64,000 bases of DNA from Mesorhizobium opportunistum WSM2075 (GCF_000176035.2 NC_015675.1:1240001-1304000); one strand, 5' to 3'. Counted from the stretch's first letter, positions 22,974-31,989 are shown. Notes: generated from the sequence alone by a model not told the origin. Made by a program: numbers and translations.

Positions 22974-24380
22974 GTGGCACTGACCAATGCGGATTTGCTG
23001 TTTCCAGCCGAGGCGCATCCGCGCTCGATCGCCCGCGATCTCTATGCCGGGATCAAGGACCTGCCGCTGGTCAGCCCGCACGGCCACACCGATCCGCGCT
23101 GGTATGCGCTGAACGAGCCGTTCCCCGACCCGGCGCAACTGCTCATCGTGCCCGACCACTACATTTTCCGCATGCTGTTCAGCCAGGGCGTGCGGCTGGA
23201 GGATCTGGGCGTGCCGACCCTCGACGGCGCTCCGGTGGAGACCGACGGCAGGACGATCTGGCGCCGCTTTGCCGAGCACTATCATCTGTTTCGCGGCACG
23301 CCGACCCGGCTGTGGTTCGACCATGTGCTGGCGGATCTGTTCGGTATCGAAGAGCCATTGAGTGCCGAGACGGCCGACCGCCACTACGACACGATCGCGA
23401 CTGTGCTGCAGTGGGAGAATCTTCGCCCGCGCGCTTTGTTCGAGCGCTTCAACATCGAGGTCATCGCGACGACCGAAGGCGCGCTCGACGATCTCAAATG
23501 GCACCAGATGATCCGCGACAGCGGCTGGGAAGGCCGTGTCGTCACCGCCTACCGGCCGGATGCGGTCGTCGATCCCGATTTCGAGGGGTTCTCCGCCAAT
23601 CTCGACCGGCTCGGCGAAATCACCGGCTGCGATACCGGCACGTGGGCCGGCTATCTCGACGCGCATCGCCAGCGGCGTGCCTTCTTCAAAAGCTTTGGCG
23701 CGACCTCGTCCGATCATGGCCATCCGACGGCCGATACCGCCAATCTTTCCGACGCCGCGGCGCAGGAGCTGTTCAGCCGCGTCCGCCGCGGCTCCGACGA
23801 CGAGCGCGAGCGAAAACTGTTCCGTGCCCAAATGCTGACCGAGATGGCCAAGATGAGCCGGGACGACGGGCTGGTGATGCAGATCCATCCCGGCTCCTGG
23901 CGCAACCATTCGCCCGATATCTTTCGGAAGTTCGGGCGCGACAAGGGCTTCGATATCCCGACCCGGACCGACTATGTGACGTCGCTGAAGCCGCTGCTCG
24001 ACTGCGTCGGGCTTGCGCGCGATCTCACTGTCATCCTCTTCACGCTCGACGAGACCAGCTACGCGCGTGAACTGGCGCCGCTGGCCGGCGTCTATCCGGC
24101 GCTGAAGCTCGGGCCGGCCTGGTGGTTCCACGACAGCCCGGAAGGCATGCGCCGCTTCCGCGAGATGACGACGGAGACAGCCGGCTTCTACAACACCGTC
24201 GGCTTCAACGACGACACCCGTGCCTTTCCATCTATACCCGCCCGCCACGATTTGGCGCGTCGGGTCGACTGCGCGTTCCTGGCGCGCCTCGTCGCCGAGC
24301 ACCGGCTGCGCGAGGACGAGGCGCATGAGCTGGCCAAGGAGCTTGCCTACACGCTTGCCAAGAAGGCGTACCGGCTCTGA
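22974..24380 (+). CDS. uxaC: Glucuronate isomerase (uronate isomerase)
   Basis: Converts glucuronate to fructuronate and galacturonate to tagaturonate in the cytosol; 468 residues, the family length. The metal-binding start of the amidohydrolase-like barrel is visible (LVSPHGHTDPRW), as are the conserved RPDAVVDPDFEGF and the C-terminal PAWWFHDSPEGMRRFREM. A GTG start at 22974 is preceded by GGGAGG; the frame is open 31 codons further upstream across the operator, so the longer form is rejected. First gene of a probable operon with dctPQM. Confidence 0.95.
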   Translation: MALTNADLLFPAEAHPRSIARDLYAGIKDLPLVSPHGHTDPRWYALNEPFPDPAQLLIVPDHYIFRMLFSQGVRLEDLGVPTLDGAPVETDGRTIWRRFAEHYHLFRGTPTRLWFDHVLADLFGIEEPLSAETADRHYDTIATVLQWENLRPRALFERFNIEVIATTEGALDDLKWHQMIRDSGWEGRVVTAYRPDAVVDPDFEGFSANLDRLGEITGCDTGTWAGYLDAHRQRRAFFKSFGATSSDHGHPTADTANLSDAAAQELFSRVRRGSDDERERKLFRAQMLTEMAKMSRDDGLVMQIHPGSWRNHSPDIFRKFGRDKGFDIPTRTDYVTSLKPLLDCVGLARDLTVILFTLDETSYARELAPLAGVYPALKLGPAWWFHDSPEGMRRFREMTTETAGFYNTVGFNDDTRAFPSIPARHDLARRVDCAFLARLVAEHRLREDEAHELAKELAYTLAKKAYRL

Positions 24381-24412
24381 GCCGGGCGCCTTGATTTTAA
24401 AGGGAGGAAGTC

Positions 24413-25390
24413 ATGTTGCATTTTTCGAAATTAACAGCGGTCACATTCGCCTTCGGCTCGCTGCTGATCGGCATCGCCAACGCCGAAACCGTGCTGCGCT
24501 CGGCCGACACGCACCCCGATGGCTATCCGACCGTCGAGGCGGTGAAATACATGGGCGAGCTGATCAAGCAGCGCACCGACGGCCGCTATTCGGTCGAGGT
24601 CTATCATTCGGCGCAGCTCGGCGAGGAGAAGGACACGATCGAGCAGACGCAGACCGGCGTCATCGACCTCAACCGCGTCTCGATGGGACCGTTCAACGGC
24701 ATCGTGCCGGAGACGGCGGTGCCGTCGCTGCCTTACATCTTCCGTTCGGTCGACCACATGCGCCATGTCATGGACGGGCCGATCGGCGACGAGATCCTCA
24801 AGGCATTCGAGGCGCATGACCTCGTCGGCCTGGCCTTCTACGATTCCGGCGCGCGTTCCTTCTACAACACCAAGAAGGACATCGCCTCGATGGCCGACAT
24901 GAAGGGCATGAAGTTCCGCGTCATCCAGTCGGACGTGTTCGTCGACATGGTCAATGCGCTGGGCGCCAACGCCACGCCGATGGCTTATGGCGAGGTCTAT
25001 TCGGCCTTGCAGACAGGCGTCATCGACGGCGCCGAGAACAACTGGCCGAGCTTCGAATCGGCCAAGCACTACGAGGTCGCCAAGCACTATACGATGGACC
25101 AGCACCAGATCGTCCCGGAAGTGCTTGTCATGGCCAAGGCAAGCTGGGACAAGCTATCGCCGGAAGACCAGGCGATCGTGCGCCAGGCGGCCAAGGACAG
25201 CGTCGTCAAGATGCGCGAACTGTGGGACGCGCAGGAAAAGAAGTCGCGTGACATCGTCGAAGCCGCCGGCGTCAAGGTCAGCGAGATCGACAAGCAGCCG
25301 CTGATCGACGCGATGAAGCCGGTCTATGACAAGTATCTGTCAACGCCGGCGCTGAAGGACCTCGCCGCCCGCATCCAGGCGACGAAATAA
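24413..25390 (+). CDS. dctP: TRAP transporter substrate-binding protein (DctP family)
   Basis: Periplasmic binding protein of a tripartite ATP-independent transporter, 325 residues. It has a signal peptide (hydrophobic residues about 7-21, likely cleavage after IANA). The DctP fold signatures are clear, including the arginine-containing [17 protein letters not shown] segment that contacts the ligand carboxylate. The neighbourhood suggests uronates or unsaturated uronates as ligand. Its TAA overlaps the ATG of dctQ (TAATG), and an AAAGGGAGG ribosome site precedes the ATG. Confidence 0.94.
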   Translation: MLHFSKLTAVTFAFGSLLIGIANAETVLRSADTHPDGYPTVEAVKYMGELIKQRTDGRYSVEVYHSAQLGEEKDTIEQTQTGVIDLNRVSMGPFNGIVPETAVPSLPYIFRSVDHMRHVMDGPIGDEILKAFEAHDLVGLAFYDSGARSFYNTKKDIASMADMKGMKFRVIQSDVFVDMVNALGANATPMAYGEVYSALQTGVIDGAENNWPSFESAKHYEVAKHYTMDQHQIVPEVLVMAKASWDKLSPEDQAIVRQAAKDSVVKMRELWDAQEKKSRDIVEAAGVKVSEIDKQPLIDAMKPVYDKYLSTPALKDLAARIQATK

Positions 25391-25977
25391 TGGAAGCCGG
25401 CGAACCGGGCGCGGCGCGGACTTCCGCGCCGCCGTCGAGCGAGGGTGGCTTGAAGGCGTTCTGGCTGGGCACCGAACGGCTGTTGGCACAGCTGTCGAGG
25501 CTCGCACTGTGGGTCAGCGGCGCCGGACTGACCTTGATGACGGTGATCATCTTCTGGCAGGTCTTCTCGCGTTATGTCCTGAACAGTTCGCCAAGCTGGA
25601 CCGAATCCTCAGCCGTGCTGTTGATGGGCTGGTTCATCTTCCTCGGCGCCGCCGTCGGCGTTCGCGAGCGCACGCATCTGGGTTTTGACGTGCTGCTCTA
25701 TTTCCTGCCGCCTTCGGCCAAGGCGGTGCTGCGCAGCATTTCGGACGTCGTCGTGCTCGCCTTCGGCTTCGGCATGATCGTCTATGGTGTCCAGCTCGCC
25801 AGGCTGACCTGGAACACGGTGATGCCGTCGCTCGATCTCCCGGGCGGCGTCGGCTTCCTGCCGGTCGTCCTGGGCGGCGCGCTGGTTTGCCTGTTCTCCC
25901 TGGAGCGGCTGGCCGGGCGCTTTGCCGGTCTGCCCGTCGATGCCGACCAATACGCCACGGGCGAGGAGGATCTCTAG
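25390..25977 (+). CDS. dctQ: TRAP transporter small permease (DctQ family)
   Basis: Four-helix inner-membrane subunit of 195 residues that assists the large permease. Membrane segments are visible at roughly 35-60, 75-93, 113-133 and 148-170, and the conserved WTESSAVLLMGWFIFLGAA and VRERTHLGFDVL motifs define the family. The N-terminus carries about 20 extra Ala/Pro/Ser-rich residues. It overlaps dctP by one base and abuts dctM with no gap. Confidence 0.92.
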   Translation: MEAGEPGAARTSAPPSSEGGLKAFWLGTERLLAQLSRLALWVSGAGLTLMTVIIFWQVFSRYVLNSSPSWTESSAVLLMGWFIFLGAAVGVRERTHLGFDVLLYFLPPSAKAVLRSISDVVVLAFGFGMIVYGVQLARLTWNTVMPSLDLPGGVGFLPVVLGGALVCLFSLERLAGRFAGLPVDADQYATGEEDL

Positions 25978-27258
25978 ATGGCCCTGACGGTCCTGTTCGG
26001 CACCTTCGTCTTCCTGCTCGTCATCGGCACGCCGATCGCGTTCTGCCTCGGTGTCGCCAGCTTCGCCACCGTGCTGGTGCTGGGCCTGCCGCCGCTGGTG
26101 GTGTTCCAGCGCCTCAACTCCGGTGTCAGCGTGTTTTCGCTGATGGCGATCCCGTTCTTCATCTTCGCCGGCGACCTGATGGTGCGTGGCGGCATCGCCG
26201 CCAGGCTCGTGGCGCTGGCCGGTTCGCTGGTCGGTCATTTGCGCGGCGGCCTGGGCCAGGTCAACATCGCGGCGTCGACCATGTTCGGCGGCATTTCCGG
26301 CTCGGCGGTGGCCGATGCATCGGCGGTCGGCGGGCTGATGATCCCGCAGATGAAGGCGCGCGGCTACGGCATCGACTATGCCGTCAACATCACCTCGGTC
26401 GGCGCCATCATCGCGCTGCTGATTCCGCCCTCGCACAACATGATCATCTATTCGATTTCGGCCGGGGGCCGGATCTCGATCGCCGACCTGTTCACGGCAG
26501 GCGTCATACCTGGCCTGCTGCTGGCATTGTCGCTGATGGTCACCGCCTATTGGGTCGCGAGCCGCCGCGGCTACCCGACCGAGCCGTTCGCCGGCTTCGG
26601 CCGAGCCCTGCAGTTGCTCGTGACCGCCATCCCCGGCCTCGTCCTGATCGGCATCATCTTCGGCGGCGTGCGCTCCGGCATCTTCACCGCCACGGAAAGT
26701 TCCTGCATCGCCATCGTCTACGCCTTCCTGGTGACGCTGATCATCTACCGTTCGATGAGCTGGAACGACTTCGTCGCCGCCACCAGCGCCGCGGTGCGCA
26801 CCACGGCGATGGTGCTGATGATCATAGGCTGCGCCGCGGCCTTCGGCTGGCTGCTCGCCTATCTCAGGGTGCCGGCGGCGCTGGTCGCCTTCCTCCAGTC
26901 GGTGTCCGACAACAAGCTGGTCATCCTGCTGCTGATCAATGTGGTGCTGCTCATCCTCGGCACGTTCATGGACATGTCGCCGCTGATCATCATCACGACG
27001 CCGATCTTCCTGCCGGTGGTCATGGCCTATGGCGTCGACCCCGTGCATTTCGGCGTCATCCTGATCCTCAATCTCGGCATTGGCCTGTGCACGCCACCGG
27101 TCGGCGCGGTGCTGTTCGTCAGTTGCGCCATCGGGCGTATCCCGATCTGGACGGCGATGCGCTCGATCTGGCCCTTCTACGGGGCAGCCTTCGCCGTGTT
27201 GATGCTGGTCACCTACATTCCGGAAATCTCATTGTGGCTGCCCAGCCTTTTCCACTAG
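25978..27258 (+). CDS. dctM: TRAP transporter large permease (DctM family)
   Basis: Main sodium-coupled channel subunit of the TRAP system, 426 residues with about 12 hydrophobic segments. FGGISGSAVADASAVGGLMIP and NLGIGLCTPPVGAVLFVSCAIG are the two pseudo-symmetric DctM signatures. It starts one base after the dctQ stop. The stop codon lies inside the first unit of the 17-bp tandem repeat that leads to the GntR gene. Confidence 0.95.
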   Translation: MALTVLFGTFVFLLVIGTPIAFCLGVASFATVLVLGLPPLVVFQRLNSGVSVFSLMAIPFFIFAGDLMVRGGIAARLVALAGSLVGHLRGGLGQVNIAASTMFGGISGSAVADASAVGGLMIPQMKARGYGIDYAVNITSVGAIIALLIPPSHNMIIYSISAGGRISIADLFTAGVIPGLLLALSLMVTAYWVASRRGYPTEPFAGFGRALQLLVTAIPGLVLIGIIFGGVRSGIFTATESSCIAIVYAFLVTLIIYRSMSWNDFVAATSAAVRTTAMVLMIIGCAAAFGWLLAYLRVPAALVAFLQSVSDNKLVILLLINVVLLILGTFMDMSPLIIITTPIFLPVVMAYGVDPVHFGVILILNLGIGLCTPPVGAVLFVSCAIGRIPIWTAMRSIWPFYGAAFAVLMLVTYIPEISLWLPSLFH

Positions 27259-27329
27259 GGGCCTTTTCCACTAGGGGGCCTTTTCACTAAGGGGGCCTTT
27301 TCCACCACCGGGTCCGTTCCATTAGGAGG
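27246..27329 (+). repeat. Five degenerate 17-bp tandem repeats joining dctM to the GntR gene
   Basis: Units at 27246-27261 (16 bp), 27262-27278, 27279-27295, 27296-27312 and 27313-27329 share the pattern CCTTTTCCACTAGGGGG. The first is the 3' end of dctM with its TAG stop; the fifth has drifted to end in TTAGGAGG and serves as the ribosome site of the GntR gene. Units 2 and 3 are almost exact copies and carry TAG or TAA at the same place. The array fills the entire intergenic gap. Confidence 0.85.
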
Positions 27330-27333
27330 TCAC

Positions 27334-28104
27334 GTGTCCGATACCGTCGCCGACCTCAGGGTCGAAAGAAAACCAAAACTGTCGGAGACCGTCATCGCGG
27401 CGATCCGCAGGCAGTTGCAGGCGGGGGAAATCCTGCCCGGCCACAAATTGCCGACCGAAGGGCAGCTGACCGAGACCTTCGGCGTCAGCCGCACGGTCAT
27501 CCGCGAGGCCCTGGCCAAGCTTGCCGCCGACGGCCTTGTCGAGCCGCGCCAGGGCGCCGGCGTCTTCGTCACCGAGCACATCTCGACGATGTTCGGGGCG
27601 CTGGCCGCCGACATGGGAGCCAAGGATTCGATCGCTCTCAACGTGCTCGAAGTGCGCCTGGCGATCGAGATCGAATCGGCCGGGCTCGCCGCCATCCGCC
27701 GCAACGCCGCGCAGGAGGCGGCGATCCAGGAGGCCTTCTTCGAGTTCGAGCGGCTGCTGCTCGCCAGCGAGCCGACCGGGCCCGCCGACCTTGCCTTCCA
27801 CCGCGCCATCGCCAGCGCCACCAACAATCCGTTCTATGTCGAGATGCTCGACGTGCTCGGCCGGCGTGCCATTCCGTGCGACGTGACCTCGCCCTGGTCG
27901 ACCGAACTGGCGCAGTCCGACTCTTACCAACGCGGGCTGCAGCGTGAGCATCTGGTTATCCTGAACGCGATCACCTCAGGCGACGCCGAAGCCGCGCGCG
28001 AGGCCATGCGCAAGCACCTCACCGCCAGCCAGCAGCGCTACCGCGAGCGCCTGCACGCCAGGCAGGCTTTTTATGCCGATACGGTCAGGGCCGCCGGCGA
28101 ATAA
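27334..28104 (+). CDS. GntR-family regulator, FadR subfamily
   Basis: Transcriptional regulator of 256 residues with an N-terminal winged helix (LPTEGQLTETFGVSRTVIREA as the core, residues about 45-70) and a C-terminal helical FCD ligand-binding domain. It is the probable uronate-responsive repressor of this block, similar in role to UxuR/ExuR/KdgR-type proteins of the same subfamily. It uses a GTG start four bases after an AGGAGG ribosome site formed by the last 17-bp repeat unit. It lies between the transport and the kdu genes in the same orientation. Confidence 0.92.
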   Translation: MSDTVADLRVERKPKLSETVIAAIRRQLQAGEILPGHKLPTEGQLTETFGVSRTVIREALAKLAADGLVEPRQGAGVFVTEHISTMFGALAADMGAKDSIALNVLEVRLAIEIESAGLAAIRRNAAQEAAIQEAFFEFERLLLASEPTGPADLAFHRAIASATNNPFYVEMLDVLGRRAIPCDVTSPWSTELAQSDSYQRGLQREHLVILNAITSGDAEAAREAMRKHLTASQQRYRERLHARQAFYADTVRAAGE

Positions 28105-28127
28105 CCCCATTGCAAGCCAGGACAATC

Positions 28128-28979
28128 ATGAGCCAGAGCCATACCGACTTCACCTCGCGTTTCGCCATCGATCCGGCCGCCGCCGCGACGATGGGAACCG
28201 ATGAATTGCGGCACAATTTCCATATTGAAGACCTGTTTCGACCCGGCCGCGTCAGCCTGACCTACACCCATTACGACCGCATGATCGTCGGCGGCGCCGT
28301 GCCGGTCGGAGCGCCGCTGCCGTTGGAAACGATCAAGCCGACTGGGACCAAGAATTTCCTCGACCGCCGCGAGCTGATCGTCGTCAACATCGGCGGCGCC
28401 GGCAGCGTGAAAGCAGGCGGCCAATCCTTCGAATTGCAGACGCGCGACATGCTTTATCTCGGCATGGGCAGTAGCGACGTGTCGTTCGCCTCCGCCGAAA
28501 AAGACACGCCGGCGAAATTCTATCTGCTCAGCGCGCCGGCCCACCAGGCCCATCCCAGCCGGCTGATCCGCCTCGGCGACGCCAAGCGGCTCGATCTCGG
28601 CAGCAAGGAGGCCTGCAACGAACGCTCGATTTTCCAGTTCATTCATGCCGACGGAACAAAGACTTGCCAGCTCGTCGTCGGCATGACGCAGCTTGCGCCG
28701 GGCTCGATCTGGAACACCATGCCGTGCCATGTGCACGACCGGCGCATGGAGGCCTATCTCTATTTCGACCTGCCGGAGACGGCGCGGGTCTTCCACTTCA
28801 TGGGCGAGCCGGACGAGACACGCCACATCGTCATGCGCAACGAGGAGGCGGTGCTGTCGCCGGGCTGGTCGATCCACTCGGGCGCCGGCACCTCGAACTA
28901 CGCCTTCATCTGGGCGATGGCCGGCGACAATGTCGACTATACCGATGTCGACCCGGTGGCGATGGACGATTTGCGGTGA
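28128..28979 (+). CDS. kduI: 5-dehydro-4-deoxy-D-glucuronate isomerase
   Basis: Isomerises 4-deoxy-L-threo-5-hexosulose uronate (DKI) to 2,5-diketo-3-deoxygluconate in the breakdown of unsaturated uronates from pectin or similar glycans. It has 283 residues, close to the E. coli enzyme. The metal-binding HVHDRRMEAYLYF motif and the N-terminal RHNFHIEDLFRPGRV-like region are present. The stop codon overlaps the GTG start of kduD (GTGA), so the pair is translationally coupled. Confidence 0.95.
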   Translation: MSQSHTDFTSRFAIDPAAAATMGTDELRHNFHIEDLFRPGRVSLTYTHYDRMIVGGAVPVGAPLPLETIKPTGTKNFLDRRELIVVNIGGAGSVKAGGQSFELQTRDMLYLGMGSSDVSFASAEKDTPAKFYLLSAPAHQAHPSRLIRLGDAKRLDLGSKEACNERSIFQFIHADGTKTCQLVVGMTQLAPGSIWNTMPCHVHDRRMEAYLYFDLPETARVFHFMGEPDETRHIVMRNEEAVLSPGWSIHSGAGTSNYAFIWAMAGDNVDYTDVDPVAMDDLR

Positions 28980-29740
28980 GCGATCTTTCCGCCTTCAGCC
29001 TGGCCGGCAAGCGCATCCTGGTCACCGGCGCCAACACAGGCATCGGTCAGGGCATCGCCATTTCGATTGCCCGTGCCGGCGGTGCGGTGGTCGGCGTCGG
29101 CCGCTCGTCGATGGATGATACGGCAGGCAGGATCGCCGCCCTGGGCGGACAATTCGAGGCGGTGAAGGCGGATCTTGCCGACACTGCGGATGCCGGCCCG
29201 ATGCTGGATCGGGTCTGGGAAGAAAACGGGCCGCTCGACGGGCTGGTCAACAATGCCGGCATCATCCGGCGCGCCGATGCCGTCGATCTCAGCGAGAGCG
29301 ATTGGGACGACGTCATGGACGTCAATTTGAAGACCACCTTCCTGCTTTGCCAGTCCTTCGCCCGGCGCGTCCTTGCCGGCGGACGCCGGGGCAGGATCGT
29401 CAACATCGCCTCGGTGCTGAGTTTCCAGGGCGGCATCCGTGTTGCGTCCTACACCGCCTCGAAACATGGCGTGCTCGGCATCACCCGGCTGCTTGCCTGC
29501 GAGTGGGCATCGAAGGGCATCAACGTCAACGCCATCGCGCCAGGCTATATCGAGACCAACAACACGCAAGCACTGCGTGCCGATCCCGACCGCAGTGCCG
29601 CCATACTGGGTCGCATCCCGGCTGGCCGCTGGGGCGAACCGGGAGACATTGGCGACGCCGCCGTCTTCCTGCTGGCACCGGCATCGAACTACATGCATGG
29701 CGCGGTGGTGCCGGTGGATGGCGGCTGGCTGGCGCGATAG
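28976..29740 (+). CDS. kduD: 2-dehydro-3-deoxy-D-gluconate 5-dehydrogenase
   Basis: Short-chain dehydrogenase of 254 residues that reduces 2,5-diketo-3-deoxygluconate to 2-keto-3-deoxygluconate. The cofactor loop is TGANTGIGQG, the structural NNAG is present, and the catalytic pair is in SYTASKHG. Position directly after kduI makes the assignment firm. The GTG at 28976 overlaps the kduI stop by three bases. An open frame runs further upstream through kduI, which is not coding in that frame. Confidence 0.94.
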   Translation: MSDLSAFSLAGKRILVTGANTGIGQGIAISIARAGGAVVGVGRSSMDDTAGRIAALGGQFEAVKADLADTADAGPMLDRVWEENGPLDGLVNNAGIIRRADAVDLSESDWDDVMDVNLKTTFLLCQSFARRVLAGGRRGRIVNIASVLSFQGGIRVASYTASKHGVLGITRLLACEWASKGINVNAIAPGYIETNNTQALRADPDRSAAILGRIPAGRWGEPGDIGDAAVFLLAPASNYMHGAVVPVDGGWLAR

Positions 29741-29754
29741 CCAAGGAGACAACG

Positions 29755-30090
29755 ATGACCAAGAAGATTTTCGCCCATGCCGGCGAGGGCGTCTGGACGC
29801 CGACGCCGGATGGCAACAGGCGGCGCGTTCTGCTCCATACCGACGAGCTGATGCTGGTCGAGTTCGGCTTCGACAAAGGCGGCATCGGCGCCCTGCATTC
29901 GCACCCGCATGTCCAGGCAAGCTATGTCGCCGAAGGTCGCTTCGAGGTGACGATCGATGGCCGTACCGAGATCGTCGAGACTGGCGGCAGCTTCATCGTG
30001 CCATCCGGTCTGGTGCACGGCGTCAAGGCACTGGAAGCAGGGCGGCTGGTCGACAGCTTCACGCCCCACAGGGCCGATTTCCTCGCCTGA
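29755..30090 (+). CDS. kdgF: KdgF-type cupin, unsaturated uronate-opening enzyme
   Basis: Single-domain cupin of 111 residues. The metal-binding pattern is intact (ALHSHPHVQASYV, then VHGVKALEAG), and length and layout match KdgF, which opens 4,5-unsaturated galacturonate to the linear keturonate used by KduI. It completes a kduI-kduD-kdgF operon, with 14 bp to kduD and an AAGGAGAC ribosome site. A second, broken copy of its C-terminal half lies at 31830-31952. Assignment rests on similarity plus context. Confidence 0.9.
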   Translation: MTKKIFAHAGEGVWTPTPDGNRRRVLLHTDELMLVEFGFDKGGIGALHSHPHVQASYVAEGRFEVTIDGRTEIVETGGSFIVPSGLVHGVKALEAGRLVDSFTPHRADFLA

Positions 30091-30217
30091 TCGAGCGGAA
30101 ATCAATACGTGCCAAAGGCGCCCGCGCCGCTTTGCTCCAGCACATCTCGCAAAGGAAAAGTCCGCACCCCTCCGGAGAGGCGCGGGCCCGCCATCGATGG
30201 AGGTGGCCGGTGAATCG

Positions 30218-30670
30218 TCACTTCTTACTCGGATCTTCCGCCGGGTTGACGTAGGTGATCTCGAAGGGCCCCTCGCCGTGAACCTGGACAATCGTATCGC
30301 TCGTCGTCCAAGCGAAGTGGTTCATTCCAGCCGGGGCAACGCCGAAACCGCCAGCCGTCAGTTCGATGCCCTTCGCCTCATCGAGCTTGTCACCCATTCC
30401 GATATGAAAATTGCCGGAAATCACCGTCACATATTCCGAGGTAGGGTGGTTGTGCGCGGGAATTTTGTAGCCCGCGGGCATCTTCAGCCGCAGCACATAG
30501 ATGCCGTCCTTTGACGGATCGCCGGCAACAACCGCGAACTGTGCGCCAGCTGGAAGGACGGCAGGAGCAGGACCCCATTTGATGCCGTCGGCATTCATTG
30601 GCATATCATCAGCAAGCAGGGGCGCTGTTCCAGCCAGCAGAAGTGCAAGTATGCAGGCTAATTTCAACAT
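30218..30670 (-). CDS. Secreted cupin-domain protein
   Basis: Predicted periplasmic cupin of 150 residues. A signal peptide is clear (MLKLACILALLLAGTAPLLA, cleavage near residue 20). The cupin core has YKIPAHNHPTSEYVTVISG with two of the metal-binding His and the Glu, and a later MNHFAW. Members of this family are often annotated only as cupin or anti-sigma-ChrR-like proteins; no substrate can be named. It is convergent with kdgF and divergent from the AraC gene. Confidence 0.85.
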   Translation of the reverse strand: MLKLACILALLLAGTAPLLADDMPMNADGIKWGPAPAVLPAGAQFAVVAGDPSKDGIYVLRLKMPAGYKIPAHNHPTSEYVTVISGNFHIGMGDKLDEAKGIELTAGGFGVAPAGMNHFAWTTSDTIVQVHGEGPFEITYVNPAEDPSKK

Positions 30671-30792
30671 CCTGGTGTCTCCATTGGTTTGCAGAAAAGT
30701 CTTTTTTTGCCAAGCGCGCATCGGGTGACGCGGGATTAATCTGTCGAGCTGCAGCGTTCTGGAGGTGTAGCCGCCAGACTTCAGGTTCAGCA

Positions 30793-31827
30793 ATGACTGC
30801 AACATCGGATTTACATACAGGGACGCCGGACCATGGACCGGATCTGCTGTCGGAAATGCTGAAAGCCGTAAGGCTGACCGGCTCCGTCTTTCTGAACGCC
30901 TGCTTCAGCGCGCCGTTCGGCGTCGTGGCCCCGAAATACTATGACCCGGTCAGCCCCATGGCCTGCCTGCGCCACATAAGCATTTTCCATTTCATCGTAG
31001 CGGGTAACTGCACTTTCGAGGCCGCAAATGGCGAGCGGCGAGAAGTCACTGCTGGCGATCTGCTGTTCCTGCCATTCGCTGGCCATCACAGGTTTTGGAA
31101 GGGTGAGCCGCTGGTGATGGCTGCGGCCGGAGAAATTGTGCAGCCCGGTCGGATCGAAGGAATGTGGACCGTCAACTACGGCGGCGGCGGTGACGAATTG
31201 CGCATGATCTGCGGCTTCCTCGAGTCTTCGGAATTCCTGTTCGCGCCGGTGTTCCGCACACTTCCGGCGCTCATCGTAGAGAAGATGTCGGAGAACAAGA
31301 TAGGCGCCCTGATCGCTTCGACGGTGCGGGAAATCGATTTGCATGTCGCGGCGGCGGCGCCGGGTTCACAGGCGATGCTTGGAAGGCTCATGGAGCTTCT
31401 GTTCGTCGAACTGCTGAGGCGCCATGTTGCCCGGCTTCCACCCGGCTCAAAGGGTTGGTTCGCCGCGCTGAACGATCCGATTGTCGGAAGGACGTTGCAG
31501 CTTCTCCACGCCGATCCAGCGCGCCATTGGACCGTCGGTCAGATTGCCGACAAGGTTGGCTCATCGCGCACGATCGTTGCGGAGCGGTTCAACGCGCTGC
31601 TCGGCCGCCCGCCGATCGAATACCTGACGGGTTGGAGGATTCAACTGGCTGGCGAGCGCCTGCGTTTCGGCCATGAAAGTCTCGCAAGTATCGCTGCCGG
31701 CGTAGGGTATCAATCCGAGGCCGCATTCAGTCGCGCCTTCAAACGCGTCACCGGGATCACACCAGGAAAATGGCGAGAACGGACCGGCCGCCGTGCGGGT
31801 TTTGCCTTAGAATCCGCTTCGCCTTAG
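30793..31827 (+). CDS. AraC-family regulator with N-terminal cupin domain
   Basis: Transcriptional activator of 344 residues. The N-terminal part is a Cupin_6-type sensor (HISIFHFIVAGNCTFE), and the C-terminus has the double helix-turn-helix (WTVGQIADKVGSSRTIVAERF, then IAAGVGYQSEAAFSRAFKRV with PGKWR). It is divergent from the secreted cupin gene, with 122 bp between starts, so that gene is the likely target. The ATG at 30793 begins where homology starts. The 3' end runs directly into the kdgF relic. Confidence 0.88.
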   Translation: MTATSDLHTGTPDHGPDLLSEMLKAVRLTGSVFLNACFSAPFGVVAPKYYDPVSPMACLRHISIFHFIVAGNCTFEAANGERREVTAGDLLFLPFAGHHRFWKGEPLVMAAAGEIVQPGRIEGMWTVNYGGGGDELRMICGFLESSEFLFAPVFRTLPALIVEKMSENKIGALIASTVREIDLHVAAAAPGSQAMLGRLMELLFVELLRRHVARLPPGSKGWFAALNDPIVGRTLQLLHADPARHWTVGQIADKVGSSRTIVAERFNALLGRPPIEYLTGWRIQLAGERLRFGHESLASIAAGVGYQSEAAFSRAFKRVTGITPGKWRERTGRRAGFALESASP

Positions 31828-31829
31828 GC

Positions 31830-31952
31830 CGCTTCGAGGCGATCATCGATGGCAGGACGGAAATCCTCGAGACCGCCAGCGGCATCATCGTTGCGTCCGA
31901 TCCGGTGCACGGTGTCAAAGCACTGGAAGCGGGCCGGCTTGGCGACGGTTTT
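31830..31952 (+). pseudogene. Relic of the C-terminal part of a kdgF copy
   Basis: Forty-one codons starting RFEAIIDGRTEILET align without gaps to residues 62-102 of the intact KdgF (29938-30060); 29 of 41 residues are identical, including VHGVKALEAGRL. There is no start codon or N-terminal half, and several positions near the metal site are changed. It begins right after the AraC gene stop. It marks an old duplication or a rearrangement breakpoint. Confidence 0.82.
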
Positions 31953-31961
31953 CAAAAATGA

Positions 31962-31989
31962 AAACCCGCGCCCCAAGGAGCGCGGGTTT
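31962..31989. terminator. Intrinsic terminator after the kdgF relic
   Basis: AAACCCGCGC and GCGCGGGTTT form a perfect 10-bp stem with an 8-base loop. It probably ends transcription of the AraC gene and may be the former end of a kdgF transcript. Confidence 0.75.

Noticed and set aside
22929..24326. 465-codon minus-strand frame opposite uxaC
   Set aside because: UxaC is full length with clear motifs; the antisense product resembles nothing.
25609..27048. 479-codon minus-strand frame opposite dctQ-dctM
   Set aside because: Extremely His/Gln/Asp/Arg-rich, the usual antisense of membrane-protein codons.
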